This document shows, piece after piece, positions 7,762 to 14,732 of a stretch of DNA of 15,219 bases (the stretch's first letter is position 1; each line of letters starts with the position of its first letter). The DNA comes from Pseudomonadota bacterium. GTDB lineage: Bacteria > Myxococcota_A > Polyangia > Haliangiales > Haliangiaceae. Position numbers and translations under genes: made by a program. The notes below the pieces were generated by a model. The model had not been told where the DNA came from. It did no database searches and saw nothing but the letters and a program-made list of their open reading frames with translations. Where the stretch lies: the NCBI GenBank assembly GCA_023430775.1, contig JAEYYY010000529.1, forward strand, positions 1 through 15,219, in the 5' to 3' direction.

Positions 7762-7915
7762 TGTCCGGGGGCGGACCCCGAACCTTCGCGAAAATGGTCG
7801 AAACCACCATTTCAGGAGCTGTCCGGGGTCGGACCCCGAACCTCCGCGAAAATGGTCGAAACCACCATCTCAGGAGCTGTCCGGGGTCGGACCCCGACCT
7901 CCGCGAGAACAGGGA
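7762..7915. repeat. 58-bp tandem repeat with nested hairpins, 2.6 copies
   Basis: The unit begins TGTCCGGGG at 7762, 7820 and 7878, exactly 58 bp apart, and copies one and two differ at only a few bases. Each unit contains a GC-rich hairpin, CGGGGTCGGACCCCG (7-bp arms around one base), and a second element ATGGTCGAAACCACCAT whose TGGT and ACCA arms flank CGAA. The first copy has CGGGGGCGGACCCCG, which disturbs one arm. The third copy keeps the first hairpin but loses the second. The array fills the 182-bp gap between the two small minus-strand lipoprotein genes. GGGGTC-N-GACCCC hairpins resemble REP-type elements mobilised by REP-associated tyrosine transposases in other bacteria; that link is inference, since no transposase is present in this window. 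They could also act as transcription terminators or mRNA stabilisers. Confidence 0.88.
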
Positions 7916-7923
7916 TGGACCTT

Positions 7924-8328
7924 TCAGTAGGTCGGGATGTCGGCGATGACGCGCTCGAGCGCGTGGCGCTGGGCCGGGTCGTCCTTGCAGGCGACGTAGG
8001 TCGCGCCGAGATCCTGCGCGATCTGATCGGTGCGCGCCGATGTTTGCGCGTACTTCGCGAGCTCTGCCTCGAGCTCGCGCGTCTTGCTCGGGTCCGCCGT
8101 CATCTGCTCGACCGCGGTCGCGTGCTGCTTCATTCGATCGACGTGCGGGCGCAGCTCGGCGGTGAGCGACGAGCAGTTGCCGCGATGACGACGCGCGAGC
8201 TCGGCGAGGGTCGTCATGTCGTCGTCGAGTTGCTTCGCGAGTGTTGCCGCCGGCGACGGTGCCGGTGGTTGCGGTGCGGGTTTGCTTCCGCACGCGAGGA
8301 GCAACGCGATCAGGGCTGCGCGCGGCAA
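7924..8328 (-). CDS. Small putative lipoprotein with Pro/Ala linker (copy 2)
   Basis: The product has 134 residues: a short signal ALIALLLACGS with lipobox cysteine C13, a Pro/Ala linker (17-27), and a helical charged domain (30-130) with C52 (in RGNC) and C114 (in YVAC). The start is TTG at 8328. It is supported by AGAAGG seven bases upstream, and by giving a well-formed signal sequence at once; no ATG is available. The start lies inside the 3' end of the upstream FG-GAP lipoprotein gene (overlap 8310-8328), so translation is probably coupled. The cysteine spacing (62 residues) mirrors copy 1 at 7259-7741. I do not recognise the family and can only predict a membrane-anchored, periplasm-facing helical protein. 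Confidence 0.78.
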   Translation of the reverse strand: MPRAALIALLLACGSKPAPQPPAPSPAATLAKQLDDDMTTLAELARRHRGNCSSLTAELRPHVDRMKQHATAVEQMTADPSKTRELEAELAKYAQTSARTDQIAQDLGATYVACKDDPAQRHALERVIADIPTY

Positions 8329-10253
8329 GCGTCGTCCTTCTGGAGGTTCAACGGCTGGATCGGAGCCTGGCCGGGGATCACGAGCACGCTGAACGCCTGC
8401 GGGTTGAGGAACGCGTCCTGCGAGGAGATCACGAGGTCGTCCTTGCCGTCGCCATCGGCATCGGCGACGAACGTGTCGATCACGATCGAATCCTGCGTCG
8501 CGGAGATCGCGGACAGGCGCTGGCCGAGCACCGGGTGCGCGTAGGAGAGCTGGAAGTTTGTCCTCGTGTTGTTGACGTTGACGATGTCCCAGAACAGATC
8601 GGGGATGCCGTCGGCATCGAACTGCCCGGCGACCACGTGCTGCGGGAACGACGCGGCGGTGATCCGCTCGAGCTCGACGAAGCGCGGGTTGCGCTGGTTA
8701 TCGGTCTGCAGCACCACGACGCCGAGCACGGTGCCACTGGCATCGAACGTGGCACCGACCATGCGGTTGGGGTCGCCACCGTTCGGCGGCAAGAAGCCGA
8801 CACCGGCGCGCGGCACCGCGAGCGGCAGCGAGCACCGACCCGTGTCGCAATCGAAGAAGGCGGTGGTGCTGTTGCGCGGCATGCCCAGCATGTTGCGGCC
8901 GGTGACATCGACGACGCCGACCTGGCGCACGATGGTGTCGCCGTTGACCTGGAGCTCGGCAATGCAGCCGGTCGCGTTGATCCCGATGAGCTCGGTGGTG
9001 GTCACCGGATCCGAGGAATACGGTACGAGCTGCTCCCCGGCACCGAGCGTCCCCGTCGCCGAGACGGCGAGCGTGTGGAGCGCCTTCTCGGTCGCGGTCT
9101 CGACGCGCACGAGCAGCGCGGCCGGGTTGTTACCGCAGACGGGCATCACGGCGACGTCGGTGACCGACGAGCCGATCGGCAGGATGTGCGCGGTCGGATC
9201 GGCGGCCACCGAGGGATCGAACAGGCCGATGATGCGAGCGCGCGTGGTGATCGCGTAGACATCGCGGACGTCGCCGCGATCGATCGAGAACACGCCGATC
9301 GGCTTCTCGCCGGAGGGCAGGGCGGGGAAGTCGACGGTCTGGCGCTCGGTGAACGAGGCACCTCCAAGCGCGACCTCGATCTCGTAGTCGATCGCGGTCG
9401 GCGCGCCGGCGATGTCCTGCAGACACACCAGGCGATGGAGCGGCTGGTTACCGACCTTGTCGATCCGGCTCGCGCAGCGACGCTGCGACAGGTTGCTGCC
9501 GTCTTGCACCGGCTTGAAGGTGTCGAGCGCGCCCGCGCCGTTGACCGGCGTGAAGGTGGTGAACACGCGCGGCGGCTCGGTGCTCCACGACGTGCGGACG
9601 GCGGTCGCGAAGCCACCGATCGTCGACGGCGGAACGGGATGGATGCGCGCCACGCCGTTGTTGTTGGTGCACGGCGGCTCGACCGGGTCCCACGCGCTTT
9701 CGATCGCGGGAAGCACGTCCTCGGCGACCAGCGGCAACGCGCCGGCGGAGCCGTGGACGCGCCACGACACCGTGCGATCGGGGAGCGACCGCACGAACGG
9801 ATCGGTGACCGTGACCGCGATGCCGAACGGATCCTGTTGATCGATCCCGATGCCGGCCACCGACACGCTCGCGGCGAGCTTGGTGGGCCCGATCTCGAGC
9901 ACGTCGCCTTCGCCGACCGTGCCCTTCTCGGCGCAGTCGGCCGCGATCAGGATCCCGTTGTCGTCGAAGCCACGCACGACGATCACCTTCGTACCCTCGC
10001 GCGACATCGTCAGCTCGTCGGAGTCCTCGCCTTCGCCGACCGCGATCTCGTCGACCTCGATCGCGGTCAGCTCGGCGGCCGACAGGTCCCCGAGCTCGAC
10101 CTTCTCGCAGCTCGCGATCTCCGACTGGTAGACGGTGATCGTGGTGCGCGCGACCACCGGACGCGCATCCTCGTGATGCGTGACCTCGACGCGCAAGCTC
10201 GGATGCTCTCCGCAGGCGACGAGCAAGCTCGACACCACCACCGCGCGTCTCAT
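8310..10253 (-). CDS. Large lipoprotein with FG-GAP/VCBS-type repeats
   Basis: The product has 647 residues from the ATG at 10253. The N-terminus MRRAVVVSSLLVAC is a lipoprotein signal with lipobox cysteine C14. An ATG 13 codons upstream would place charged residues before the signal and is less likely; GAAGG lies close upstream of the chosen start. Most of the protein looks like exported beta-rich sequence with scattered cysteines. Near the C-terminus (roughly 540-610) are two FG-GAP/VCBS-like segments, AGQFDADGIPDLFWD and VADADGDGKDDLVIS, whose DxDGDGxxD loops usually bind calcium in beta-propeller blades. Only these late blades are obvious; the earlier part may contain diverged ones. Likely role: a surface or periplasmic binding or scaffold protein with no predicted catalytic activity. 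Its stop overlaps the start of the following small lipoprotein, forming an operon. It is divergent from the FHA-sigma54 regulator across 55 bp. Confidence 0.82.
   Translation of the reverse strand: MRRAVVVSSLLVACGEHPSLRVEVTHHEDARPVVARTTITVYQSEIASCEKVELGDLSAAELTAIEVDEIAVGEGEDSDELTMSREGTKVIVVRGFDDNGILIAADCAEKGTVGEGDVLEIGPTKLAASVSVAGIGIDQQDPFGIAVTVTDPFVRSLPDRTVSWRVHGSAGALPLVAEDVLPAIESAWDPVEPPCTNNNGVARIHPVPPSTIGGFATAVRTSWSTEPPRVFTTFTPVNGAGALDTFKPVQDGSNLSQRRCASRIDKVGNQPLHRLVCLQDIAGAPTAIDYEIEVALGGASFTERQTVDFPALPSGEKPIGVFSIDRGDVRDVYAITTRARIIGLFDPSVAADPTAHILPIGSSVTDVAVMPVCGNNPAALLVRVETATEKALHTLAVSATGTLGAGEQLVPYSSDPVTTTELIGINATGCIAELQVNGDTIVRQVGVVDVTGRNMLGMPRNSTTAFFDCDTGRCSLPLAVPRAGVGFLPPNGGDPNRMVGATFDASGTVLGVVVLQTDNQRNPRFVELERITAASFPQHVVAGQFDADGIPDLFWDIVNVNNTRTNFQLSYAHPVLGQRLSAISATQDSIVIDTFVADADGDGKDDLVISSQDAFLNPQAFSVLVIPGQAPIQPLNLQKDDACRAQP
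8336..8341 (-). promoter_or_regulatory. Ribosome-binding site deciding a TTG start
   Basis: On the minus strand AGAAGG lies seven bases before the TTG at 8328. It is embedded in the last codons of the FG-GAP lipoprotein gene and is the main support for the unusual TTG start of the small lipoprotein. Confidence 0.6.
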
Positions 10254-10268
10254 CGCCTTCAACCTACC

Positions 10269-10274
10269 ATTGTA
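10269..10274 (-). promoter_or_regulatory. Candidate -10 element for the FG-GAP lipoprotein
   Basis: On the minus strand this reads TACAAT, one base from the TATAAT consensus, in a locally AT-richer spot of the 55-bp divergent spacer. Transcription would begin close to position 10262, giving a leader of only about nine bases that still holds GAAGG. No good -35 element is visible at normal spacing, so an activator or an alternative sigma factor may be needed. Confidence 0.35.
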
Positions 10275-10295
10275 CGGATCCACATCGCTCACGGG

Positions 10296-10302
10296 TTATG
10301 CT
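10296..10302 (+). promoter_or_regulatory. Candidate -10 element for the FHA-sigma54 gene
   Basis: TTATGCT ends six bases before the GTG at 10309, so a transcript starting seven bases after it would begin at the GTG itself and be leaderless. No Shine-Dalgarno sequence precedes the GTG, which fits. A TTGTAC at 10270-10275 is too far away (21 bases) to be a normal -35. Confidence 0.28.
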
Positions 10303-10308
10303 CCCAAC

Positions 10309-11679
10309 GTGACCCTCGATCGGCGCACGCTGATCCAGACCGGACTCGCGATGACGACGACACGGAGCCGCACGGCACCGCGCTCGTACAGTCTTCAAGT
10401 GCTGGGCCAGAGCGGCGCATCACGTCCGGCGGTGGCGCTCGGTGCGAGACCGGTCACGGTCGGCGCGCACGGGCAGTGCGACCTCGTCCTCGAGGATCCG
10501 CAAGTGTCGCGAAAGCATGCGGAGATCGCGATCGTCACCGACGGCATCCGGATCAAGGATCTCGGCTCGACCAACGGCACCTGGTGGCAAGGCAGCAAGG
10601 TCGGCGAGGTCGTGGTCCCTGCAGGTGCCACCGTGCAGTTCGGCGGCACGCCGGTGCGGATCAGTGCCGCCGATGCGCCGTCGCTACCGCCGAGCGATCG
10701 CGATCACTTCGGCGCGATGGCCGGCAAGAGCGTGGCGATGCGCGAGCTGTTCGCCGTGCTCGAGATGGCAAGCCCCTCCGACGCCACGGTGCTGATCGAG
10801 GGCGAGTCCGGCACCGGCAAGGAGCTGTGCGCGCGCGCGATCCACGATGCGTCGGCGCGGGCGCAGGCCCCGTTCGTCGTCGTCGATTGCAGCGCGATCG
10901 CCGAGCACCTCGTCGATTCGCACCTGTTCGGTCACGTCAAGGGCGCGTTCACCGGCGCCGATCGCGAGCGCAAGGGCGCGTTCGTCGAGGCCTCCGGCGG
11001 CACGCTGTTTCTCGACGAGCTCGGCGAGCTACCGCTGGCGGCGCAGGCGAAGCTGTTGCGCGTGCTCGAGGCGCAGACCGTGCAACCGGTCGGCGCCGAT
11101 CGTCCCGTCACCGTCGATACCCGCGTCGTCGCCGCGACCCATCGCGATCTCGCGCGCATGGTGGCCGCGAAGGAGTTTCGCTTCGATCTGTTCTACCGGC
11201 TCGCCGTGGTTCACGTCGGGCTGCCGCCGCTGCGCGAACGGCTCGAGGATCTGCCGCACCTGATCCAGACGTTCTACCAGCGCCGCGGCGTCGATCCGGG
11301 GCCGATCGCCGGTGACAACCTCGAGCGCATGCGCCGCCACGCGTGGCCCGGCAACGTGCGCGAGCTCCGCAACGTGCTCGAGCGTGCGTGGGCACTGTCG
11401 GGGCCGAACGCGACGTTCGCGAACCTCCGGCTGTGGCTCGATCCCGGCGCGGCGCAGGCGAATGCCACGGACGTCGTGGACACGTCGCTACCGTTCAAGG
11501 ATGCGAAGGAACGCTGGAACGATCAGTTCGAGCGCCGCTACGTCGCCATGGTGTTCGCGCACCACGGCAACAACGTGACGCGCGCCGCGGAGCACTCGGG
11601 GCTGTCGCGGCGTCACTTCCGCGAGCTGCTGTACAAGCACGGCATCGTCGAGCGGCCGGCGGGCGAAGAAGAGACGTAG
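10309..11679 (+). CDS. FHA-domain sigma54-dependent transcriptional activator
   Basis: This bacterial enhancer-binding protein is probably controlled through phosphothreonine recognition. The 456 residues from GTG 10309 show an FHA domain (about 27-118; SRKHAEI at 67-73 and GSTNGT at 86-91 are its phosphopeptide-binding motifs). An AAA+ sigma54-interaction domain follows (about 135-375): Walker A GESGTGKE (165-172), the sigma54-contact loop GAFTGA (212-217), Walker B GGTLFLDELGE (230-240), RFDLFYRL (291-298) with the arginine-finger region, and the WPGNVREL block (346-353). A Fis-type helix-turn-helix completes it (NNVTRAAEHSGLSRRHFREL, 421-440). It has no receiver domain, so the FHA domain replaces histidine-kinase input. 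The start could instead be ATG 10351, which would still keep the FHA domain; neither has a clear ribosome-binding site. A Ser/Thr kinase gene begins 33 bp downstream and is the obvious upstream partner. Target promoters are unknown. Confidence 0.92.
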   Translation: MTLDRRTLIQTGLAMTTTRSRTAPRSYSLQVLGQSGASRPAVALGARPVTVGAHGQCDLVLEDPQVSRKHAEIAIVTDGIRIKDLGSTNGTWWQGSKVGEVVVPAGATVQFGGTPVRISAADAPSLPPSDRDHFGAMAGKSVAMRELFAVLEMASPSDATVLIEGESGTGKELCARAIHDASARAQAPFVVVDCSAIAEHLVDSHLFGHVKGAFTGADRERKGAFVEASGGTLFLDELGELPLAAQAKLLRVLEAQTVQPVGADRPVTVDTRVVAATHRDLARMVAAKEFRFDLFYRLAVVHVGLPPLRERLEDLPHLIQTFYQRRGVDPGPIAGDNLERMRRHAWPGNVRELRNVLERAWALSGPNATFANLRLWLDPGAAQANATDVVDTSLPFKDAKERWNDQFERRYVAMVFAHHGNNVTRAAEHSGLSRRHFRELLYKHGIVERPAGEEET

Positions 11680-11689
11680 CTCCAACCTC

Positions 11690-11712
11690 GTTTACGTTTA
11701 CGTTAGGTTTGC
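11690..11712 (+). promoter_or_regulatory. GTTTAC repeats upstream of the second kinase
   Basis: The 33-bp spacer between the FHA-sigma54 gene and the kinase gene contains GTTTAC at 11690 and 11696, then GTTAGG at 11702 and GTTTGC at 11707, running up to the GTG start. AACCT (11684-11688) and AGGTT (11705-11709) form an inverted pair around it. TTAGG also serves as a plausible ribosome-binding site, about five bases before the GTG. The AT-rich hexamer tandem stands out in this GC-rich context and may be an operator or a translation-initiation element. Confidence 0.35.
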
Positions 11713-13392
11713 GTGTTGAGATTCGGCGCGTACGACATCCTCCACGAGCTCAAGAGCGGCGGCATGGGATCCGTGCTCCTCGGCCGGCGCAAGGGGCCGG
11801 GCGCGTTCGAGCAGCTCGTCGCCATCAAGACGATCCTGCCGGCGTATGCGTCGACGCCGGCCGTGCGCGCGATGTTCCTCGACGAGGCGAAGATCCTCGG
11901 CGGCGTCAACCATCCGGGCATCGCCACGGTGCACGACTTCGGCGAGGAGAACGGCACGCTCTACATGGCGATGGAGTACGTCGCCGGCGTGTCGTTTCGC
12001 GGCGTGATGGGCCTCGACATGCCACCCGGCGTCGCCGCGCGTGCGATCGCCGAAGCGTGTCGCGGCCTGCACGCGGCGCACGAGGTACGCGACCCGGCGG
12101 GAAATCTGCTCAACGTCGTCCATCGCGACATCTCCCCCGACAACCTGCTTCTCGGCTTCGATGGCCACGTCAAGGTCATCGATTTCGGCATCGCGCTCGT
12201 CAAGAACCGCCAGTCACCGGTCACCGAGCTCGGCACGGTGAAGGGCAAACCGCCGTACATGTCTCCCGAGCAGGTCAAGAACGAAGCGCTCGATCGGCGC
12301 AGCGACGTGTTCTCCCTCGGCGTCGTCATGCACGAGCTGCTCACCGGGTACCTGCTGTTCGACGGCGACTCGATCTACGCGATCGCTCGCAAGGTCGAGC
12401 ACATGCAGATTCCACCGCCGTCGCAGGTGCTCGGCAAGCCCTTGCCGTTCGGGCTCGATGCGGCGGTGATGAACGCACTCGAGCGCGACCCCGCGCGACG
12501 CACGCAAAGCGCCGCGGCATTCGCCGAGCAACTCGAGCAGGTGATCGCGACCTCCGGCGACGAGACGCTCGAGGCATGGGCCGAGCGCACGCTCGCCGAG
12601 CCGCGCGATCGGCATCGCGCCTGGCTCGCGGAGGTGGTGGCAGGGCGTGATGCGCCGCGCCCGATCGGACGCCCCACCGGCTCGGTCACCGCGCTCGGTC
12701 CGCTCGCGTTCGTCGACCAGCTCCCCGCCGCGGCGCCGCCCGATCCGCCACCTCCGCCGAAGGTCGCCGACGACAGCTCGCTCGACGTGCCTCCGCGACG
12801 CAGCCTCGCGCTGCCGCTGTTGCTCGTGCTCGCGCTCGCGATCGGTGTGGTGGTGGTGTTCTCGGCTTCGCGCTCGACCAAGGTCACGCCGGATGCCGCG
12901 ATCGCGATCGCCGATGCGTCACCCGCGGACACCGCCGTGGTCGTCGTCGCACCGGATACCGCGCCAGCCAATACCGCAGTCGAGCCCGATGCAGCGCGCG
13001 TGGTCGTCGTCGCACCGGATACCCGGCCAGCCGATGCCGCAGTCGAGCCCGATGCGCCGCCGGATGCAGCGCGCGTGGTGGTGCGCACGCCCGCCGACGC
13101 ACGCCGCGATCCGCCTCCTCGTTCCGACGCACCGACCGTCACGCCCGACCCCGTCGTCGCGGGAACCGGTACGCTGACGGCGCGTGGCTACTCGTCGAGC
13201 AACACGTATCTGGACGTCGTCGTCGACGGCAAGACGATCGGCAAGACCCCGCTCCTCGGCGCTTCGCTCCCCGCCGGGGCTCACCTGGTGACGTTGATCG
13301 ATCCGGTGAAGCACGAGACGGTTCACAGCGAGAAGATCGTGATCGTCGACGGCAAGAACACGAGCGTGGCCGCGCCGCGGCGCGATCAGTGA
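11713..13392 (+). CDS. Ser/Thr protein kinase with one TM segment and PEGA-like tail
   Basis: Hanks-type kinase of 559 residues. Visible are the glycine loop KSGGMGSVL (14-22), VAIK with K39, helix-C glutamate near E58, HRDISPDN with catalytic D139, DFG (157-159), GKPPYMSPEQV (178-188, SPE in place of APE) and RRSDVFSLGVVMHELLTG (195-212). After a proline-rich stretch (about 338-351) comes one transmembrane segment (about 364-385), an Ala/Pro/Asp-rich linker with an internal duplication, and a C-terminal PEGA-like domain (about 486-545; LDVVVDGKTIGKTPL), which would lie outside the cytoplasmic membrane and may bind cell-wall or surface ligands. The start is GTG 11713, with TTG 11716 as the alternative; TTAGG precedes it. 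It follows the FHA-sigma54 activator by 33 bp and is probably co-transcribed, so it may phosphorylate the ligand that the FHA domain reads, or the activator itself. Confidence 0.92.
   Translation: MLRFGAYDILHELKSGGMGSVLLGRRKGPGAFEQLVAIKTILPAYASTPAVRAMFLDEAKILGGVNHPGIATVHDFGEENGTLYMAMEYVAGVSFRGVMGLDMPPGVAARAIAEACRGLHAAHEVRDPAGNLLNVVHRDISPDNLLLGFDGHVKVIDFGIALVKNRQSPVTELGTVKGKPPYMSPEQVKNEALDRRSDVFSLGVVMHELLTGYLLFDGDSIYAIARKVEHMQIPPPSQVLGKPLPFGLDAAVMNALERDPARRTQSAAAFAEQLEQVIATSGDETLEAWAERTLAEPRDRHRAWLAEVVAGRDAPRPIGRPTGSVTALGPLAFVDQLPAAAPPDPPPPPKVADDSSLDVPPRRSLALPLLLVLALAIGVVVVFSASRSTKVTPDAAIAIADASPADTAVVVVAPDTAPANTAVEPDAARVVVVAPDTRPADAAVEPDAPPDAARVVVRTPADARRDPPPRSDAPTVTPDPVVAGTGTLTARGYSSSNTYLDVVVDGKTIGKTPLLGASLPAGAHLVTLIDPVKHETVHSEKIVIVDGKNTSVAAPRRDQ
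12937..13083 (+). repeat. 63-bp in-frame duplication in kinase linker
   Basis: Residues 409-429 and 430-450 of the second kinase repeat with a 21-residue period: VVVVAPDT at 409 and 430, then AVEPDA at 422 and 443, with DAARVVV recurring at 426 and 451. The copies are nearly identical at DNA level (CGTCGCACCGGATACC and CAGTCGAGCCCGATGC in both), which suggests recent duplication of the extracytoplasmic stalk. Confidence 0.75.
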
Positions 13393-14723
13393 ACCATCGC
13401 AGGCGCCTGCGTGGTCGAGGTGCCCGGCTCGATCAACGTCGGGCTGGTGAATCCGGTCGCTCCGATCTGCGCCGTCCCCGACACCGTGTGGATCCGGATC
13501 CGGCCGACTGCACCGCCGCCGCCACCGCCGCACGAGTTGTCGTCGCCGCCTTGATCGCCCGACAGCGCCCCGACCGCGCCGCCCGCTCCGCCGTCACCCG
13601 CTGCGATCGCGGTGCCACCGGCGGCGCGGGTCACCGAGAGCAAGCCGTCGGCGCCGCGCATGCCTGACCTGCCGCCACCACCACCGCCGCCGTTGACCGC
13701 CAGCCCACCGTCGAGCACGACGATCGGAGCCTCGAGCAGGATCGCTCCACCCGAGCCACCACCGCCACCACCACCGGTGGCGTCGCTCGCGTGGTCGCCA
13801 CCGCAACCACCGGCGTTGATCCCGCCGCCGGCGACGATCGCGATGCGGGTATTCGAGATCAGCTGGATCGCGCCGCCGCCGCCACCACCCGGACCTCCGT
13901 CACCGGCCCTCCCACCACTGCCGCCACCGCTGCCGCCTCTCAGGATCGTGATCTCCGCGTTACCGTACGAAGCGCCGAGCGGGCCACCCTGCGTTGCACC
14001 ACCGAGGCCGCCGCGCGAACCATCCGCGCCGTGGCCGCCGCCGCCGCCGCCCGAGGCATCGCTGCCGGCTGCCTGACCGCGCTTGCCCGCGCCGGGACCC
14101 TGCCCATCGCTTCCGCTGTTGCCACCGCGCGAACCACCCGGACCGGCATCGTTTCCAATACAGGTGCCGCGCGCGTCGATCACGTTCGAGATCACGATCG
14201 CGCCTTCGGTGGCAATGATCACCGCCGAGCGCGATCCGCGGATCAATAACAGCCCGTCGACGTTCAGCGTCTTGACCCGGAACACGCCGACGTTGTTGCG
14301 CGTCGCGTACTCGATGCCGCTGCTCACGCCCTGGCCCGCCGCGCGGAGGTTCGTGATCGAGCCGGTATCGGTGTCGAGGACGGTGCTCGGCAACTGGATC
14401 GTGATCTCGGAGAGCGCGGCCGCCGGCGACAGATCGGTGTCGAGCACCGCACCGCCACCCGGAACGAGAGCTCCACAATGCGCGCCGTCGTTGTCGAGAC
14501 AACCCCACGCGCAGGTGGTGTCGATCGGTTGCTCGCCGATCGCGAGACACTCGCGCAGGACCACGCCCGCCTCGCACGTCGCGCCGATCGCCTGACACGG
14601 TCCCGCGTCGGGAATCACCAGCACGTCCGGATCGAGCGCGGCATCACCGGTCACCGTGGGGTTCTCGAAGCCGAGCAGCTGCCGGCAGCCACACAGGAGC
14701 AGGAGGAACGGCGCCGCTCGCAC
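13386..14723 (-). CDS. Glycine-rich lipoprotein with N-terminal cysteine cluster
   Basis: The 445-residue product starts with a signal ending in the lipobox LCGC (C13). A six-cysteine region follows (C43, C50, C59, C71, C75, C83), probably disulfide-bonded. From about residue 85 to 180 it is hydrophobic and strand-like. The rest (190-410) is very rich in glycine, arranged as repeated blocks where a hydrophobic strand follows a Gly run: GGGGAIQLIS (281-290), GGSGGAILLEAP (322-333), GGGGGAVGRIRIH (400-412). This periodic pattern suggests stacked short strands such as a parallel beta-helix. Likely exported and surface- or outer-membrane-anchored; function unknown. The start is one of two in-frame GTG codons, at 14723 or 14729; neither has a clear ribosome-binding site. 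Long open frames upstream of this are shadows of the divergent gene. Its stop overlaps the end of the second kinase gene by 7 bp. Confidence 0.8.
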   Translation of the reverse strand: MRAAPFLLLLCGCRQLLGFENPTVTGDAALDPDVLVIPDAGPCQAIGATCEAGVVLRECLAIGEQPIDTTCAWGCLDNDGAHCGALVPGGGAVLDTDLSPAAALSEITIQLPSTVLDTDTGSITNLRAAGQGVSSGIEYATRNNVGVFRVKTLNVDGLLLIRGSRSAVIIATEGAIVISNVIDARGTCIGNDAGPGGSRGGNSGSDGQGPGAGKRGQAAGSDASGGGGGGHGADGSRGGLGGATQGGPLGASYGNAEITILRGGSGGGSGGRAGDGGPGGGGGGAIQLISNTRIAIVAGGGINAGGCGGDHASDATGGGGGGGSGGAILLEAPIVVLDGGLAVNGGGGGGGRSGMRGADGLLSVTRAAGGTAIAAGDGGAGGAVGALSGDQGGDDNSCGGGGGGAVGRIRIHTVSGTAQIGATGFTSPTLIEPGTSTTQAPAMVH

Positions 14724-14732
14724 GATCACGAG

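Noticed and set aside
7762..7915. 58-bp repeats considered as a CRISPR array
   Set aside because: The copies are directly adjacent with no unique spacers, only 2.6 copies exist, and no cas genes are in the window.
8241..11315. A 1024-codon plus-strand open frame
   Set aside because: It runs antisense to the FG-GAP lipoprotein and then out of frame through the FHA-sigma54 gene. Its composition is Arg/Asp/Gly-rich shadow sequence without domains.
13612..14076. A proline-rich plus-strand frame at the glycine-rich gene
   Set aside because: Poly-proline is the complement of the Gly codons of the minus-strand lipoprotein, which has a signal sequence and patterned strands.
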